From contig OZ255706.1 of assembly GCA_965277025.1 (NCBI GenBank), positions 2,232,001 through 2,296,000 of the forward strand: a stretch of 64,000 nt of DNA. The letters run 5' to 3'. Numbering within the stretch: the first letter of the stretch is position 1; the number at the start of each line of letters is the position of its first letter. Positions 1-9,416 of this stretch are shown here, in pieces. The position numbers and the translations under genes are program-made. The notes beneath the pieces were generated by a model. The model was not told the origin of the DNA. It made no database searches and worked only from the letters and a program-made list of their open reading frames with translations. The DNA is from Methylomarinum sp965277025. GTDB taxonomy: Bacteria; Pseudomonadota; Gammaproteobacteria; Methylococcales; Methylomonadaceae.

Positions 1-456
1 GAAGCCAGCCAGGCTGATTTGTTATTGCATGTAGTTGATGCCAATGCGGAAGACAGGGATGAGACTATCTTTCAGGTCAATCAGGTTCTGGAAGATATTA
101 AAGCTGATAAAATCCCCCAGTTGCTGGTCTTCAACAAGATTGATTTGCTTGAAGGGGTTGAACCCCATATTGATTATGATGATGACGGTATGCCGGTCAG
201 AGTCTGGCTGTCGGCTAAAACAGGTGAAGGCAGTGACTTGCTGAATGAGGCGCTGGGTAAAATTTTCGCTCATCAAAAGGTCATCAAGTCTTGTGTTTTG
301 AAGCCACATCAAGCGGCTATTCGCTCCAGCTTGTTCAAATATGCCCGCATTCTGGATGAGAAGGCTGATGATATGGGTGGCTGGAAAATAGAATTCGAGA
401 TCGATAAAAAACATCTTGGTCTGTTAAAAGAAGTCAAAATGGACGAGGTTGGCTAA
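1..456 (+). CDS. hflX: GTPase HflX, C-terminal part (5' end outside window)
   Basis: The reading frame is open from the first base and ends at 456. The visible ~151 residues carry the second half of a TRAFAC GTP-binding domain: LLHVVDAN (around the G3 strand), then FNKIDLL, the NKxD guanine-specificity motif (G4), then LSAKTGEG, the SAK-like G5 loop. A short C-terminal domain follows. HflX is a ribosome-associated GTPase that splits or rescues stalled 70S ribosomes. Position directly upstream of hflK-hflC matches the hfq-hflX-hflK-hflC order of gammaproteobacteria. The N-terminal HflX domain and the P-loop lie upstream of the window, so completeness cannot be judged. Confidence 0.93.
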   Translation, partial: EASQADLLLHVVDANAEDRDETIFQVNQVLEDIKADKIPQLLVFNKIDLLEGVEPHIDYDDDGMPVRVWLSAKTGEGSDLLNEALGKIFAHQKVIKSCVLKPHQAAIRSSLFKYARILDEKADDMGGWKIEFEIDKKHLGLLKEVKMDEVG

Positions 457-624
457 CGTCCTGGGTAATTGGCTAGAGCTTGCCGAAAAAGGATATAACT
501 TTTAATGTTATTTATCCTGCCAAATTAGGTTAGAATACGCTAATGTTGAATGAGGTGGGAATGCCTTGTTTGAGTACTGTTTGCTGGAAAGTTACAAACA
601 ACAAAGTTAATTGGAGCAATAAAT

Positions 625-1812
625 ATGGCCTGGAATGAACCCGGTGGCGATAATAAAGACCCCTGGAGTGGTCGTAATGATCAGGGACCACCTGATTTGG
701 ATGAAGCAATACGAAATATACAGGACAAACTGGGCGGATTGTTTGGTGGTGGCGGTTCCACTGGTGACGGTTCGCCAATGAAGGGGCTGATGATCCTGTT
801 TGCTGCAGCCATCATTCTCTGGTTGTTAAGTGGTTTTTATGTGGTTGATGAAGGTAAACGAGGTGTCGTTACCCGTTTTGGCCGTTATATTGAAACCACC
901 CAGTCTGGTTTGAACTGGCATATTCCTGCGCCAATTGAACAAGTTCAGGTTGTTGACGTCAAGAAACAACGCTTCATCGAAGTGGGTTATCGCTCTGGCG
1001 GCAGACAGGGTATGGGTTCTGTACCTCGAGAAGCATTGATGTTGACCAAAGATGAAAATATTATCGATGTTCGTCTGGCGGTTCAGTATCAGGTTAAAGA
1101 CGCCAAGGCCTTTGCCTTCAATGTTTACAACCCGGCGGCAACCTTGAAACAAGTGACTGAGAGTGTCGAGCGCGGTGTGATTGGGCAGAATACGATGGAT
1201 TTTGTATTGACCGAAGGCCGAAGCGAGATTGTCTCGGAAATCAAAAAAGAAATACAACTGATCATGGATTCTTACCATGCAGGTGTTTTAGTAACCAGCG
1301 TCAACTTGCAGGATGCGCAGCCGCCTGAGCAGGTTCAGGGAGCTTTTGAAGACGCCATCAAGGCGCGGGAAGACAAACAACGTCTGATTAACGAAGCCGA
1401 AGCTTATGCAAACGATGTTGTGCCAAAAGCACGCGGTGCTGCATCTCGGTTGGTTCAGGAGGCTGAAGGTTATCAGGCTAAAGTGATTGCCAAAGCAACC
1501 GGTGAAGTCAGTCGTTTCGATCAAATGTTGAAAGAATACCGGAAGGCGCCTGCGGTAACACGGCAACGAATTTATATTGAAACCATGGAAAATATGTTGG
1601 GTAATACGCCGACCGTTATGGTGGATGTAAAAGGCGGCAACAATCTGATTTATCTGCCGCTGGATAAAATTTCACAAACAACGACAGGTAAAACGTCTAA
1701 AATCAACCCCAGTACCTTGCCTAAATATGTGCAACAACCTGCTAAAACAACCAATACACGGACAAGAAACCCGTATCGTGGACGTGATCCAAGAGGGTGG
1801 GTGGCACGATGA
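625..1812 (+). CDS. hflK: FtsH protease modulator HflK
   Basis: This 395-residue SPFH/band-7 protein has a Gly/Asp-rich cytoplasmic N-terminus (GGGGSTGDGS around residue 45), one membrane segment (about residues 53-72, LMILFAAAIILWLLSG), then the prohibitin-like domain beginning VVDEGKRGVVTRFGRY. A long charged helical region follows (REDKQRLINEAEAYANDVVPKARG, in part). With HflC it forms the periplasmic cage around FtsH that restrains the protease. ATG at 625 follows TTGGAGC. It overlaps hflC by 4 bp (ATGA), so the two are translationally coupled. Length and domain order are normal for the family. Confidence 0.97.
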   Translation: MAWNEPGGDNKDPWSGRNDQGPPDLDEAIRNIQDKLGGLFGGGGSTGDGSPMKGLMILFAAAIILWLLSGFYVVDEGKRGVVTRFGRYIETTQSGLNWHIPAPIEQVQVVDVKKQRFIEVGYRSGGRQGMGSVPREALMLTKDENIIDVRLAVQYQVKDAKAFAFNVYNPAATLKQVTESVERGVIGQNTMDFVLTEGRSEIVSEIKKEIQLIMDSYHAGVLVTSVNLQDAQPPEQVQGAFEDAIKAREDKQRLINEAEAYANDVVPKARGAASRLVQEAEGYQAKVIAKATGEVSRFDQMLKEYRKAPAVTRQRIYIETMENMLGNTPTVMVDVKGGNNLIYLPLDKISQTTTGKTSKINPSTLPKYVQQPAKTTNTRTRNPYRGRDPRGWVAR

Positions 1813-2660
1813 ATAAATTAATCGTTACGATTGTACTGGTTGTCATCATTGTTTCGATGTCGGTATTTACCGTTTCGGAAACTGAAAGAGCGATCAAGTT
1901 CCGTTTTGGTGAAATCATCCAGGCGGATTTTGGTCCGGGATTGCATTTTAAAATGCCGATTATCAACAATGTGAAAAAATTTGATAAGCGGATATTGACG
2001 CTGGATTCAAAACCAGAACGGTTTTTAACAGCAGAAAAGAAAAATGTCATCGTGGATTCCTTTGTAAAATGGAGAATTGGCGATCTTAAAACGTTTTATA
2101 CAACCGTCGCCGGTGATATCAACCAGGCCAATGTTCGTCTGGATCAGATCATCAAAGATGCTTTCCGCAGCGAGTTCAGTAAAAGGACAATCAATCAACT
2201 GGTTTCCACCGACCGTAAAGTGGTTCGCCAGGCCTTGATTGCAAATACCACCCCGTTAGCGGATAAGCTGGGCATTAAAATTGTCGATGTTCAGGTGAAA
2301 AGGATTGATCTGCCTGAAGATGTCAGTGCTTCGGTATTTCGCCGGATGGAAGCGGAACGGGAGCGGGTTGCCAGGGAATTCCGATCACAAGGTGCGGAAG
2401 CTGCTGAACGTATTCGGGCTGATGCCGACAAACAGCGTGAGATTATTCTGGCGAATGCATTCCGTGATGCAGAAATTCTGCGAGGTGAGGGTGAAGCGAA
2501 AGCAGCCGATATTTATGCCAAAACATACGGTAAGGATGTCGAATTCTTTAGTTTTTATCGCACCATGAATGCGTATAAGAAAACCTTTAATAAAGATGGC
2601 GATATGCTGGTTCTGGAACCTGATTCCGATTTCTTCAAGTTTTTCAAAAAACAGAAATAA
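1809..2660 (+). CDS. hflC: FtsH protease modulator HflC
   Basis: This is a 283-residue SPFH protein. An N-terminal signal-anchor (MNKLIVTIVLVVIIVSMSVF) is followed by TVSETERAIKFRFGE, the start of the band-7 domain, and a long Glu/Arg/Ala-rich helix (EAERERVAREFRSQGAE). It is the partner of HflK in the inner-membrane complex that controls FtsH. I chose ATG 1809, which overlaps the hflK stop as ATGA. A GTG four codons upstream would only add MGGT-type residues inside the hflK tail. A hairpin that could end transcription lies about 30 bp downstream. Confidence 0.97.
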   Translation: MNKLIVTIVLVVIIVSMSVFTVSETERAIKFRFGEIIQADFGPGLHFKMPIINNVKKFDKRILTLDSKPERFLTAEKKNVIVDSFVKWRIGDLKTFYTTVAGDINQANVRLDQIIKDAFRSEFSKRTINQLVSTDRKVVRQALIANTTPLADKLGIKIVDVQVKRIDLPEDVSASVFRRMEAERERVAREFRSQGAEAAERIRADADKQREIILANAFRDAEILRGEGEAKAADIYAKTYGKDVEFFSFYRTMNAYKKTFNKDGDMLVLEPDSDFFKFFKKQK

Positions 2661-2691
2661 TTGGTTGATGGTTTAATACCATTTTGCCTTG

Positions 2692-2718
2692 AAAACGCTC
2701 CACACTGTGGGGCGTTTT
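2692..2718 (+). terminator. Possible hairpin terminator after hflC
   Basis: The arms AAAACGCtCCAC and GTGGGGCGTTTT pair almost perfectly around a short loop, and the 3' arm ends in TTTT. The structure is symmetrical, with A on the left and T on the right. It sits between hflC and hisZ. The T-run is short, so strength is uncertain. Confidence 0.55.
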
Positions 2719-2738
2719 GTGCGATAGGATACTAGAAA

Positions 2739-3932
2739 ATGCAAAAACAAGACTCCTGGCTATTGCCCGAAGGAATAGAAGAAGTATTACCCCCCGATGC
2801 CGAGAAACTGGAGAAGTTAAGGCGTCGTCTGATTGATTTGTTCTCTGTTCGGGGTTACCAATTAGTGTTTCCACCGATGATGGATTTTCTTGATTCATTA
2901 TTGACTGGATCCGCTCATGACCTGGATTTGAACACTTTTAAATTGACCGACCAGGTCAGTGGACGCACCTTGGGAATACGCGCAGACATGACGCCTCAGG
3001 TTGCACGTATCGCCAGTCATCATATGGATCAGAAAACGCCGACCCGATTGTGTTATGTCGGCTCTGTTTTGCATACGCTGGGCGATGATTTGGAGAAAGA
3101 CAGAAGCCCGGTGCAAATTGGTGCTGAATTATATGGCTATCCAAAGCTTGAAGGAGATTTCGAAATAATCCAGTTGATGCTGGAAATGCTGGCTCATTCC
3201 GGTATTGAACATGTCCATCTGGATTTAGGGCATGTCGGTATTTATCGAGCATTGGCCGAGCAGGCCGGCTTGAGCGCAGAGCAGGAATCAGAACTGTTTG
3301 ATGTTTTGCAGCGTAAAGCCCTGCCGGAAATGGATGATTTGTTGGCCGAGTTCGCTATTGACGATCAACACAAACAAACTTTCAAGGCATTAGCGACTCT
3401 GCATGGCGGAAGCGATATTTTTGATCGTGCAGAAAAAATATTGGCGGGCTATGATGACAGGGTTCATAAAGCCCTGGCCGATCTAAAAACCATCGCCGAA
3501 CGGCTGGCTAAAATCTTTCCGGCATTACCGGTCAATTTTGATCTGGCCGAGTTGCGCGGCTATTACTACCACACGGGTATTGTTTTTGCCGCATTTGTGC
3601 CTGGACTGGGCAAAGAAATTGCCCGGGGCGGGCGTTATGATAATGACAGCAAGAATCAGCAGGCTGTACCGAAAAATGCTACCGGTTTTAGCGCCAATTT
3701 AAAATTACTGGCGAGGCAATCAATCATATTGAATGATGACAAGGTGGCAGATATCGTTTTGGCGCCTGTCAGTGATGACGAAGAATTACGAATTAAGGTG
3801 CGTGAATTGCGTGCGGCTGGCATCAAGGTAATTCAACAATTGCCGGCGCAACAAGGTGAGGTGAGTAGTCTGGGCTGTACTGCACAGCTTGAGAAAGAAG
3901 ATCAAAACTGGATTGTAAAATCATTGGGCTGA
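2739..3932 (+). CDS. hisZ: ATP phosphoribosyltransferase regulatory subunit HisZ
   Basis: This 397-residue paralogue of histidyl-tRNA synthetase lacks tRNA charging activity and activates short-form HisG, the first enzyme of histidine synthesis. The class II synthetase core is recognisable: LPEGIEEVLPPDAEKLEKLRR at the N-terminus (shown in part), LGIRADMTPQVARI (motif 2 region) and ARGGRYDN (motif 3-like) near residue 296. The C-terminal anticodon-binding domain of true HisRS is reduced. Location between hflC and purA is the usual gammaproteobacterial arrangement. The start ATG 2739 aligns with the family N-terminus. purA follows after 6 bp, so the two are probably co-transcribed. Confidence 0.95.
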   Translation: MQKQDSWLLPEGIEEVLPPDAEKLEKLRRRLIDLFSVRGYQLVFPPMMDFLDSLLTGSAHDLDLNTFKLTDQVSGRTLGIRADMTPQVARIASHHMDQKTPTRLCYVGSVLHTLGDDLEKDRSPVQIGAELYGYPKLEGDFEIIQLMLEMLAHSGIEHVHLDLGHVGIYRALAEQAGLSAEQESELFDVLQRKALPEMDDLLAEFAIDDQHKQTFKALATLHGGSDIFDRAEKILAGYDDRVHKALADLKTIAERLAKIFPALPVNFDLAELRGYYYHTGIVFAAFVPGLGKEIARGGRYDNDSKNQQAVPKNATGFSANLKLLARQSIILNDDKVADIVLAPVSDDEELRIKVRELRAAGIKVIQQLPAQQGEVSSLGCTAQLEKEDQNWIVKSLG

Positions 3933-3938
3933 GAGAAA

Positions 3939-5231
3939 ATGGGAAAAAACGTTGTAGTCATCGGTACGCAATGGGGTGACGAAGGTAAAGGTAAGCTGGT
4001 TGACTGGTTGACAGATCATGCTGCGGCAGTGGTCAGGTTTCAAGGCGGGCATAATGCCGGCCATACACTGGTTATTGATGGAAAAACCACAGTCTTACAT
4101 TTGATTCCATCGGGAGTCTTGCGTGAGAACGTACAATGTATGATCGGCAACGGAGTGGTTTTATCTCTGGAAGCGTTGCTGGAAGAAGTGGAATTGCTGG
4201 AAAAATCAGGGCTTCCTGTACGACATCGCCTAAAAATCAGTGAGGCATGTGCGTTGATTTTGCCAGTGCATATTGCACTGGATCAAGCTCGGGAAAAAGC
4301 GCGAGGTGGAAAGGCTATCGGCACAACCGGGCGTGGTATTGGCCCTGCTTATGAGGACAAAGTTGCTCGCCGTGGGTTAAGGGCGGGTGATTTACGTAAC
4401 ACGGAGGAATTTGCTCAGCGGTTGAAAGAATTAGTGGATTACCATAATTTCATGCTGACAGAATATTATCATGTGCAACCGGTTGATTTTGAGCAAACAT
4501 TATCTTCAGCATTACAATTAGGAGAACAAGTATTGCCGATGTTGACAGATGTAGCCGAAGAAATTAACAGCTTGCAGCAACAGGGAAATAATATCCTTTT
4601 TGAAGGTGCACAAGGCGCTTTGCTGGATATCGATCATGGCACTTATCCCTATGTGACCTCATCCAATACCACAGCGGGTGGCGCATCTACCGGTACCGGC
4701 ATCGGGCCGTTGAATCTGGATTATGTATTGGGAATAACCAAAGCGTATTCGACGCGGGTGGGCAATGGCCCTTTCCCGACAGAACTGGATGATGGCGATG
4801 GCGAGCATTTAGGCGTCAAGGGGCACGAATTTGGTGCGACGACCGGCCGTAAGCGTAGAACAGGATGGTTTGATGCCGTTTCCATGCGCAAATCCGCGCT
4901 GATGAACAGCTTAAGCGGTATTTGTCTGACCAAGTTGGATGTTTTGGATGGTCTGGAAAAAATAGGTATCTGTACTGGCTATAAAATTGATGGTGAAATA
5001 ACGCAGACAGCACCGTTAGGGGCTGATTTATATGAAGCGTGCGAGCCGGTGATTGAAGAAATGCCGGGCTGGGAGGGTACGACTCGTGGTATTACCCGTT
5101 TTGAAGACTTGCCGGAAAATGCGATCAAATATATTCAGCGCCTGGAAGAATTAGTGGGTGTCAAGGTGACGATAGTTTCAACAGGGCCTGATCGCGATGA
5201 AACCATCGTGCTTGAGAACCCTTTTATATAA
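3939..5231 (+). CDS. purA: Adenylosuccinate synthase PurA
   Basis: This 430-residue enzyme catalyses GTP-dependent condensation of IMP and aspartate, the first committed step from IMP to AMP. Diagnostic motifs are VVIGTQWGDEGKGKLVD at the N-terminus (catalytic Asp and P-loop-like turn), QGGHNAGHTL (catalytic His region), GTTGRGIGPAYEDK, LFEGAQGALLDIDHGTYPY and TGRKRRTGWFD near residue 300. Length is normal. It is followed by a 378-bp gap that holds a dispersed repeat and a terminator. Confidence 0.98.
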   Translation: MGKNVVVIGTQWGDEGKGKLVDWLTDHAAAVVRFQGGHNAGHTLVIDGKTTVLHLIPSGVLRENVQCMIGNGVVLSLEALLEEVELLEKSGLPVRHRLKISEACALILPVHIALDQAREKARGGKAIGTTGRGIGPAYEDKVARRGLRAGDLRNTEEFAQRLKELVDYHNFMLTEYYHVQPVDFEQTLSSALQLGEQVLPMLTDVAEEINSLQQQGNNILFEGAQGALLDIDHGTYPYVTSSNTTAGGASTGTGIGPLNLDYVLGITKAYSTRVGNGPFPTELDDGDGEHLGVKGHEFGATTGRKRRTGWFDAVSMRKSALMNSLSGICLTKLDVLDGLEKIGICTGYKIDGEITQTAPLGADLYEACEPVIEEMPGWEGTTRGITRFEDLPENAIKYIQRLEELVGVKVTIVSTGPDRDETIVLENPFI

Positions 5232-5260
5232 GTTGTTCAAAAAGTTTTCGCGCCTTGCCT

Positions 5261-5293
5261 CCTTCTCCAGAGGGAGAAGGCTGGGATGAGGGG
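5261..5293 (+). repeat. Dispersed 33-bp repeat, copy 1
   Basis: An imperfect hairpin (CCTTCTCC AGA GGGAGAAGG) is followed by CTGGGATGAGGGG. The same 33 bases occur without change at 16631-16663. Similar short palindromes are scattered between genes in many proteobacteria. The rest of the 5232-5609 gap holds a terminator (5428-5449) and no RNA gene that I can see. Confidence 0.75.
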
Positions 5294-5427
5294 AAAAAGA
5301 AAACTCAATAATTTTTTAACTGATGTTACCCGCAGCATGTAGAGTAGAACAAGCGTAAGCGATTCCGCCACAGGTAATGGAGCATGATAGTTACAAGAGA
5401 ATCAAATAAAGGTATAATTAAACTAAT

Positions 5428-5449
5428 GCCCTGTCTTCAGGGCTTTTTT
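5428..5449 (+). terminator. Rho-independent terminator after purA
   Basis: GCCCTG TCTT CAGGGC forms a perfect 6-bp stem followed immediately by six T residues. It probably ends the hisZ-purA transcript, almost 200 bp beyond the purA stop. Confidence 0.8.
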
Positions 5450-5609
5450 GCTTGATTTACTACGTCTGATACACCTGTATTGTTGGATTGAATGAGCAGT
5501 AAGTTACGGTAACTTCAAACAACAATAAAAACTTATCCATAAAAATGGTGCTGTAGCAGCGGAGAATTTTCCGGCAGTTTGTCGATAGGCTGGAGTTTTA
5601 AAAAACAAC

Positions 5610-6965
5610 ATGACTCAAAAACTTTTTATACAAACCAATGGTTGTCAGATGAATGAATATGATTCTGACAAGATGCGTGATGTGTTGAAGGCATCCCATG
5701 GTTTTGAAGTAACGCAAAACCCTGAAGAAGCCGATGTTTTGCTGCTGAACACTTGCTCCATTCGTGAAAAAGCCCAGGAAAAGGTTTTTTCTGCAGTCGG
5801 TCGCTGGAAAAAAATAAAAGATAAACGCCATGAAATTATTATTGGCGTTGGTGGCTGTGTCGCCAGTCAGGAAGGTGAGGCGATTCAAAAACGCGCGCCT
5901 TATGTCGATATTGTGTTTGGGCCTCAAACTCTGCATCGTTTGCCGGAATTATTGAATAAGGCGCGGCAAGGTCAGCAAAAGGTGGTCGATATTTCTTTTC
6001 CTGAAATTGAAAAATTCGATTCTTTGCCCGAGCCTCGCGCAGAAGGCCCTAAAGCCTTCGTTTCCGTCATGGAAGGTTGCAGTAAATACTGCACTTATTG
6101 TGTTGTGCCTTATACCCGAGGGGAAGAAATCAGCCGGCCATTGAATGATGTGATAGCTGAAATTGAAACACTGGCCAGCCAGGGCGTGCGTGAAATTAAC
6201 CTGCTGGGGCAGAATGTCAATGCCTATCGGGGTGAAATGGAAGATGGCGAAATCGCCAGTTTCAGCCTGCTGCTGTATTATGTCGCCGCTGTAGAGGGTA
6301 TTGACCGGATTCGCTTCACGACTTCGCATCCACTGGAATTTACTGACGATATTATTGAAGCCTTCAAGGAAATTCCGCAATTGGTCAATCATGTGCATCT
6401 GCCGGTACAAAGTGGCAGCAATCGAATTTTACAGGCGATGAAACGGGGCCATACCCGTGAAGATTATTTACTGATAATGGATAAGCTTAAAGAAGCCCGG
6501 CCCGGCATCAGTTTGTCATCTGATTTTATTATTGGTTTCCCCAGCGAAACTGATGAGGAATTTGAACAAACCATGCAATTGATCGATGAGGTTGGCTTCG
6601 ATTTTTCCTACAGTTTTATTTTCAGTCCTCGCCCTGGAACGCCTGCGGCGGATTTTGAAGATGGCATCAGCATGGACGTTAAAAAACAGCGCCTGGAACG
6701 TTTACAGAACAAGCTCAATGAAATGACGCAAGCTATTTCCGAATCTATGGTTGGGAGTGTGCAGACAGTATTAGTTGAAGGCGTTTCGCGCAAGAATCCA
6801 TTGCATATGACGGGCCGCACTGAAAATAATCGGGCTGTCAATTTTGCCGCGCATCCGCGTCTGGCTGGTCAGTTTGTTGATGTATTGATCACAGAAGCTC
6901 TGCCAAATTCTCTTAGAGGACGGTTAGTAGCTTCCTCTCTGGATAAAATTACCCAAACCGCTTAA
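5610..6965 (+). CDS. miaB: tRNA-2-methylthio-N6-dimethylallyladenosine synthase MiaB
   Basis: This 451-residue radical SAM methylthiotransferase adds the ms2 group to i6A37 of tRNAs reading UNN codons. The N-terminal UPF0004 domain shows its three cluster cysteines at about residues 12 (TNGCQMN), 49 (NTCSIRE) and 83 (GGCVAS). The radical SAM motif CSKYCTYC gives cysteines near 157, 161 and 164, and a TRAM domain ends the protein. The start ATG 5610 is preceded by TGGAG at a suitable distance. It leads a gene series miaB-ybeZ-ybeY-corC with no gaps, the standard order in gammaproteobacteria. Confidence 0.97.
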   Translation: MTQKLFIQTNGCQMNEYDSDKMRDVLKASHGFEVTQNPEEADVLLLNTCSIREKAQEKVFSAVGRWKKIKDKRHEIIIGVGGCVASQEGEAIQKRAPYVDIVFGPQTLHRLPELLNKARQGQQKVVDISFPEIEKFDSLPEPRAEGPKAFVSVMEGCSKYCTYCVVPYTRGEEISRPLNDVIAEIETLASQGVREINLLGQNVNAYRGEMEDGEIASFSLLLYYVAAVEGIDRIRFTTSHPLEFTDDIIEAFKEIPQLVNHVHLPVQSGSNRILQAMKRGHTREDYLLIMDKLKEARPGISLSSDFIIGFPSETDEEFEQTMQLIDEVGFDFSYSFIFSPRPGTPAADFEDGISMDVKKQRLERLQNKLNEMTQAISESMVGSVQTVLVEGVSRKNPLHMTGRTENNRAVNFAAHPRLAGQFVDVLITEALPNSLRGRLVASSLDKITQTA

Positions 6966-7943
6966 GTGTCAGAATCAAGTTTTTCCCAAGAAATCACGTT
7001 ATTGCCTGCGGACAATCAGAGATTGTCCAATTTTTGTGGGCAGTTCGATAATCACCTGCGCCAGATTGAAAAACGATTGGCGGTTGAAATTGCCAATCGT
7101 GGCAACCATTTTAAAATAACCGGTATTCAACAATCTGTTGTTGCCGCCTGTGCAGTAATGAAAAAAATATTTGAAATGAGCGCCGATGAAACGATTACTC
7201 CCGAGCAAGTACACTTGAGCATGCAAGATGCACATGTTGAACAGCTCGTCGAAGAAAAGGCTGATGAGTGTTTCAAACCCTTGAAGATTAAAACGCGTCG
7301 CGGGGTGATTAAAGGAAGAGGCTTAAATCAGCAAAAATATTTGCATAAAATTCTCACTCATGACATCAATTTTGGCGTTGGCCCTGCTGGTACGGGTAAA
7401 ACCTATTTGGCCGTTGCTTGTGCGGTGGAAGCCTTGCAATCTGAACGAGTGCGCCGCATAGTGTTGGTTCGACCCGCAGTCGAAGCCGGTGAGAAACTGG
7501 GGTTTTTACCCGGCGATATGGCGCAAAAAGTCGACCCTTACTTGAGACCTCTTTACGATGCTTTGTATGAAATGTTAGGTTTCGAACGAGTGGAAAAACT
7601 GATTGAGCGCAATATTATTGAAGTGGCGCCTTTGGCATTTATGCGCGGCCGTACTTTGAATGATTCCTTTATCATTCTCGATGAGGCGCAAAATACTACC
7701 AATGAACAAATAAAAATGTTTTTGACTCGCGTTGGCTTTGGTTCTACCGCTGTTGTAACCGGGGATGTAACACAAATTGACTTGCCTAATGAAAGGATGT
7801 CAGGATTGATTCATGTGCTTAAGGTATTAAAAGATGTCGAAGGTATCAGCTTTACCTTTTTCGATGTCAAAGATGTCGTCAGACATCCCTTAGTACAACG
7901 AATTGTCGGCGCTTATGAGCGATATGAACAAGAACATAGCTGA
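6966..7943 (+). CDS. ybeZ: PhoH-like ATPase YbeZ
   Basis: This 325-residue PhoH-family P-loop ATPase has a short KH-like N-terminal region (about 20-100), then Walker A GPAGTGKT near residues 139-146 and Walker B IILDEAQN near 237-243. YbeZ is a predicted RNA-linked ATPase that acts with the endoribonuclease YbeY in rRNA maturation and ribosome quality control. The start is GTG, directly abutting the miaB stop. No ATG in a better position is present. It overlaps ybeY by 29 bp. Confidence 0.93.
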   Translation: MSESSFSQEITLLPADNQRLSNFCGQFDNHLRQIEKRLAVEIANRGNHFKITGIQQSVVAACAVMKKIFEMSADETITPEQVHLSMQDAHVEQLVEEKADECFKPLKIKTRRGVIKGRGLNQQKYLHKILTHDINFGVGPAGTGKTYLAVACAVEALQSERVRRIVLVRPAVEAGEKLGFLPGDMAQKVDPYLRPLYDALYEMLGFERVEKLIERNIIEVAPLAFMRGRTLNDSFIILDEAQNTTNEQIKMFLTRVGFGSTAVVTGDVTQIDLPNERMSGLIHVLKVLKDVEGISFTFFDVKDVVRHPLVQRIVGAYERYEQEHS

Positions 7944-8406
7944 TTGTTCTATCGAGATTCAACAGGCGAGCAATGTTGCTGATATACCTTCTGAAACGGA
8001 TTTTTATACCTGGGTCAAGTTGGTATTGGAAAATCAACATCGAACGGGAGAAGTCGTGATTCGCTTGGTTGACGAGCCGGAAAGTGCTGAGCTGAATACA
8101 ACCTACCGGCATAAAACAGGCCCCACTAATATTTTAAGTTTTCCCTTTGAAGCTCCCCGCGAAATTGGATCTGAATTATTGGGCGACCTGGTTATCTGTG
8201 TGCCAATTGTTCAACAAGAGGCCCGGCAACAAGGAAAAGCAGAAAAGCATCATTGGGCGCATATTGTGATTCATGGTGTTTTGCATTTATTAGGCTATGA
8301 TCATATCGATAAAGATGATGCCATTCAAATGGAAACACTGGAAACAAGCTTATTAAAGACACTCAATATTCCAGATCCCTATCATGAGGATGTATTAAAT
8401 GACTGA
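7915..8406 (+). CDS. ybeY: Endoribonuclease YbeY (rRNA maturation factor)
   Basis: This ~163-residue UPF0054 metalloprotein carries the signature HGVLHLLGYDH, whose three histidines hold zinc. It acts in 16S rRNA 3' end maturation and 70S quality control. Two ATG codons are plausible, 7915 and 7924, both inside the end of ybeZ. I take 7915, and neither has a clear ribosome binding site. The N-terminal 40 residues are variable in this family. The 3' end overlaps corC by 8 bp. Confidence 0.95.
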   Translation: MSDMNKNIADCSIEIQQASNVADIPSETDFYTWVKLVLENQHRTGEVVIRLVDEPESAELNTTYRHKTGPTNILSFPFEAPREIGSELLGDLVICVPIVQQEARQQGKAEKHHWAHIVIHGVLHLLGYDHIDKDDAIQMETLETSLLKTLNIPDPYHEDVLND

Positions 8407-9259
8407 CGAAAACCCTCCGAGTAGTAGCTCTCAATCGAAAAGTTTTATTGACCGAATCGGTCAAATGCTTTCTGGTGATCCGCAGGATAAAGAAGATTTA
8501 CTGGAAATTCTGCGTGCCGCACATAAAAATCACTTGCTGGATTCAGATGCGCTTTCCATGATTGAAGGCGTGTTGCAGGTCAGTGAAATGCGCGCTCGGG
8601 ATATTATGGTGCCACGGATACAAATGGTTGTGGCGCCAAAAGATGCAGAGTTGGAGACAATTTTACCGCTGGTATTGGAGTCAGGGCATTCCCGTTATCC
8701 AGTTATTGATGATGATCGAAGTCGGGTAGTAGGCATTTTAATGGTCAAGGATCTGCTGGCCAGTGTCGTGCAAAAAAAGCAGTTGAAGGTTGAAGACATT
8801 ATGCGGCCCGTCAGTGTCGTGCCGGAAAGCAAACGCCTGAATGTGTTGCTGAAAGAGTTTCGTACCGAGCGGCATCATATGGCGATTGTTGTTGATGAAT
8901 ATGGTATGGCGGCTGGACTGGTGACAATAGAGGATATCCTGGAACAGATTGTTGGAGAGATCGAGGACGAACATGATACCGAGGAAGAAGATTATGTTCA
9001 GCAGAAAAATGATCGGGAATTCATAATCAAGGCATTGATGCCTATTGATGAATTCAATGAATATTTTGATGCCGATCTGGATGATGAAGAATGCGATACC
9101 ATCGGCGGCTTTGTTGTCCAGCAGTTGGAGCATTTACCTAAAAAAGGTGAAAAACTGGAATATGAGGGTTTTCGTTTTGAAGTCGTCAGAGCTGATAATC
9201 GTAGAATTCATTTGTTAAAACTCAAGCTGAAAAAGCCGGAGAAAGCCAACCCGGATTGA
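8399..9259 (+). CDS. corC: CorC/HlyC-family transporter-associated CBS protein (YbeX)
   Basis: This 286-residue soluble protein has two CBS domains (about residues 65-185, including VSEMRARDIMVPRIQM and VEDIMRPVSVVPE) followed by a CorC_HlyC domain (about 200-280, ending near RIHLLKLKLKK). An acidic linker (EIEDEHDTEEEDYV) lies between them. Family members are linked to Mg/Co efflux and, through their neighbourhood with ybeY, to ribosome function. It is the last gene of the miaB series. No lnt (ybeU/apolipoprotein transferase) gene follows, unlike in E. coli. Confidence 0.92.
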   Translation: MTDENPPSSSSQSKSFIDRIGQMLSGDPQDKEDLLEILRAAHKNHLLDSDALSMIEGVLQVSEMRARDIMVPRIQMVVAPKDAELETILPLVLESGHSRYPVIDDDRSRVVGILMVKDLLASVVQKKQLKVEDIMRPVSVVPESKRLNVLLKEFRTERHHMAIVVDEYGMAAGLVTIEDILEQIVGEIEDEHDTEEEDYVQQKNDREFIIKALMPIDEFNEYFDADLDDEECDTIGGFVVQQLEHLPKKGEKLEYEGFRFEVVRADNRRIHLLKLKLKKPEKANPD

Positions 9260-9303
9260 TGTGTGCCAGTTTGTTTAGTTTGCCGCCAAGTCGATGTGTG
9301 TAG

Positions 9304-9329
9304 GGCGGATTAGCCGCAGGCAATCCGCC
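9304..9329 (+). repeat. REP-like palindrome, copy 1
   Basis: GGCGGATT and AATCCGCC flank a 10-base centre. The same arms occur at 16790-16817, beside a RAYT transposase remnant, which supports reading both as REP sequences. The gap 9260-9416 holds nothing else that I can identify. Confidence 0.6.
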
Positions 9330-9416
9330 AAAGTTGTTATTAGGCTGGTGTGTGGCGGTTTGCTAACAGGAAGCTGCTTTATGGGGATTGAGATAATGAG
9401 CGGATTCAAGTGCTCA

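Noticed and set aside
5451..5609. Small inverted repeat AAGTTACGGTAACTT upstream of miaB as an operator
   Set aside because: Short and isolated, with no matching site elsewhere and no regulator gene nearby.
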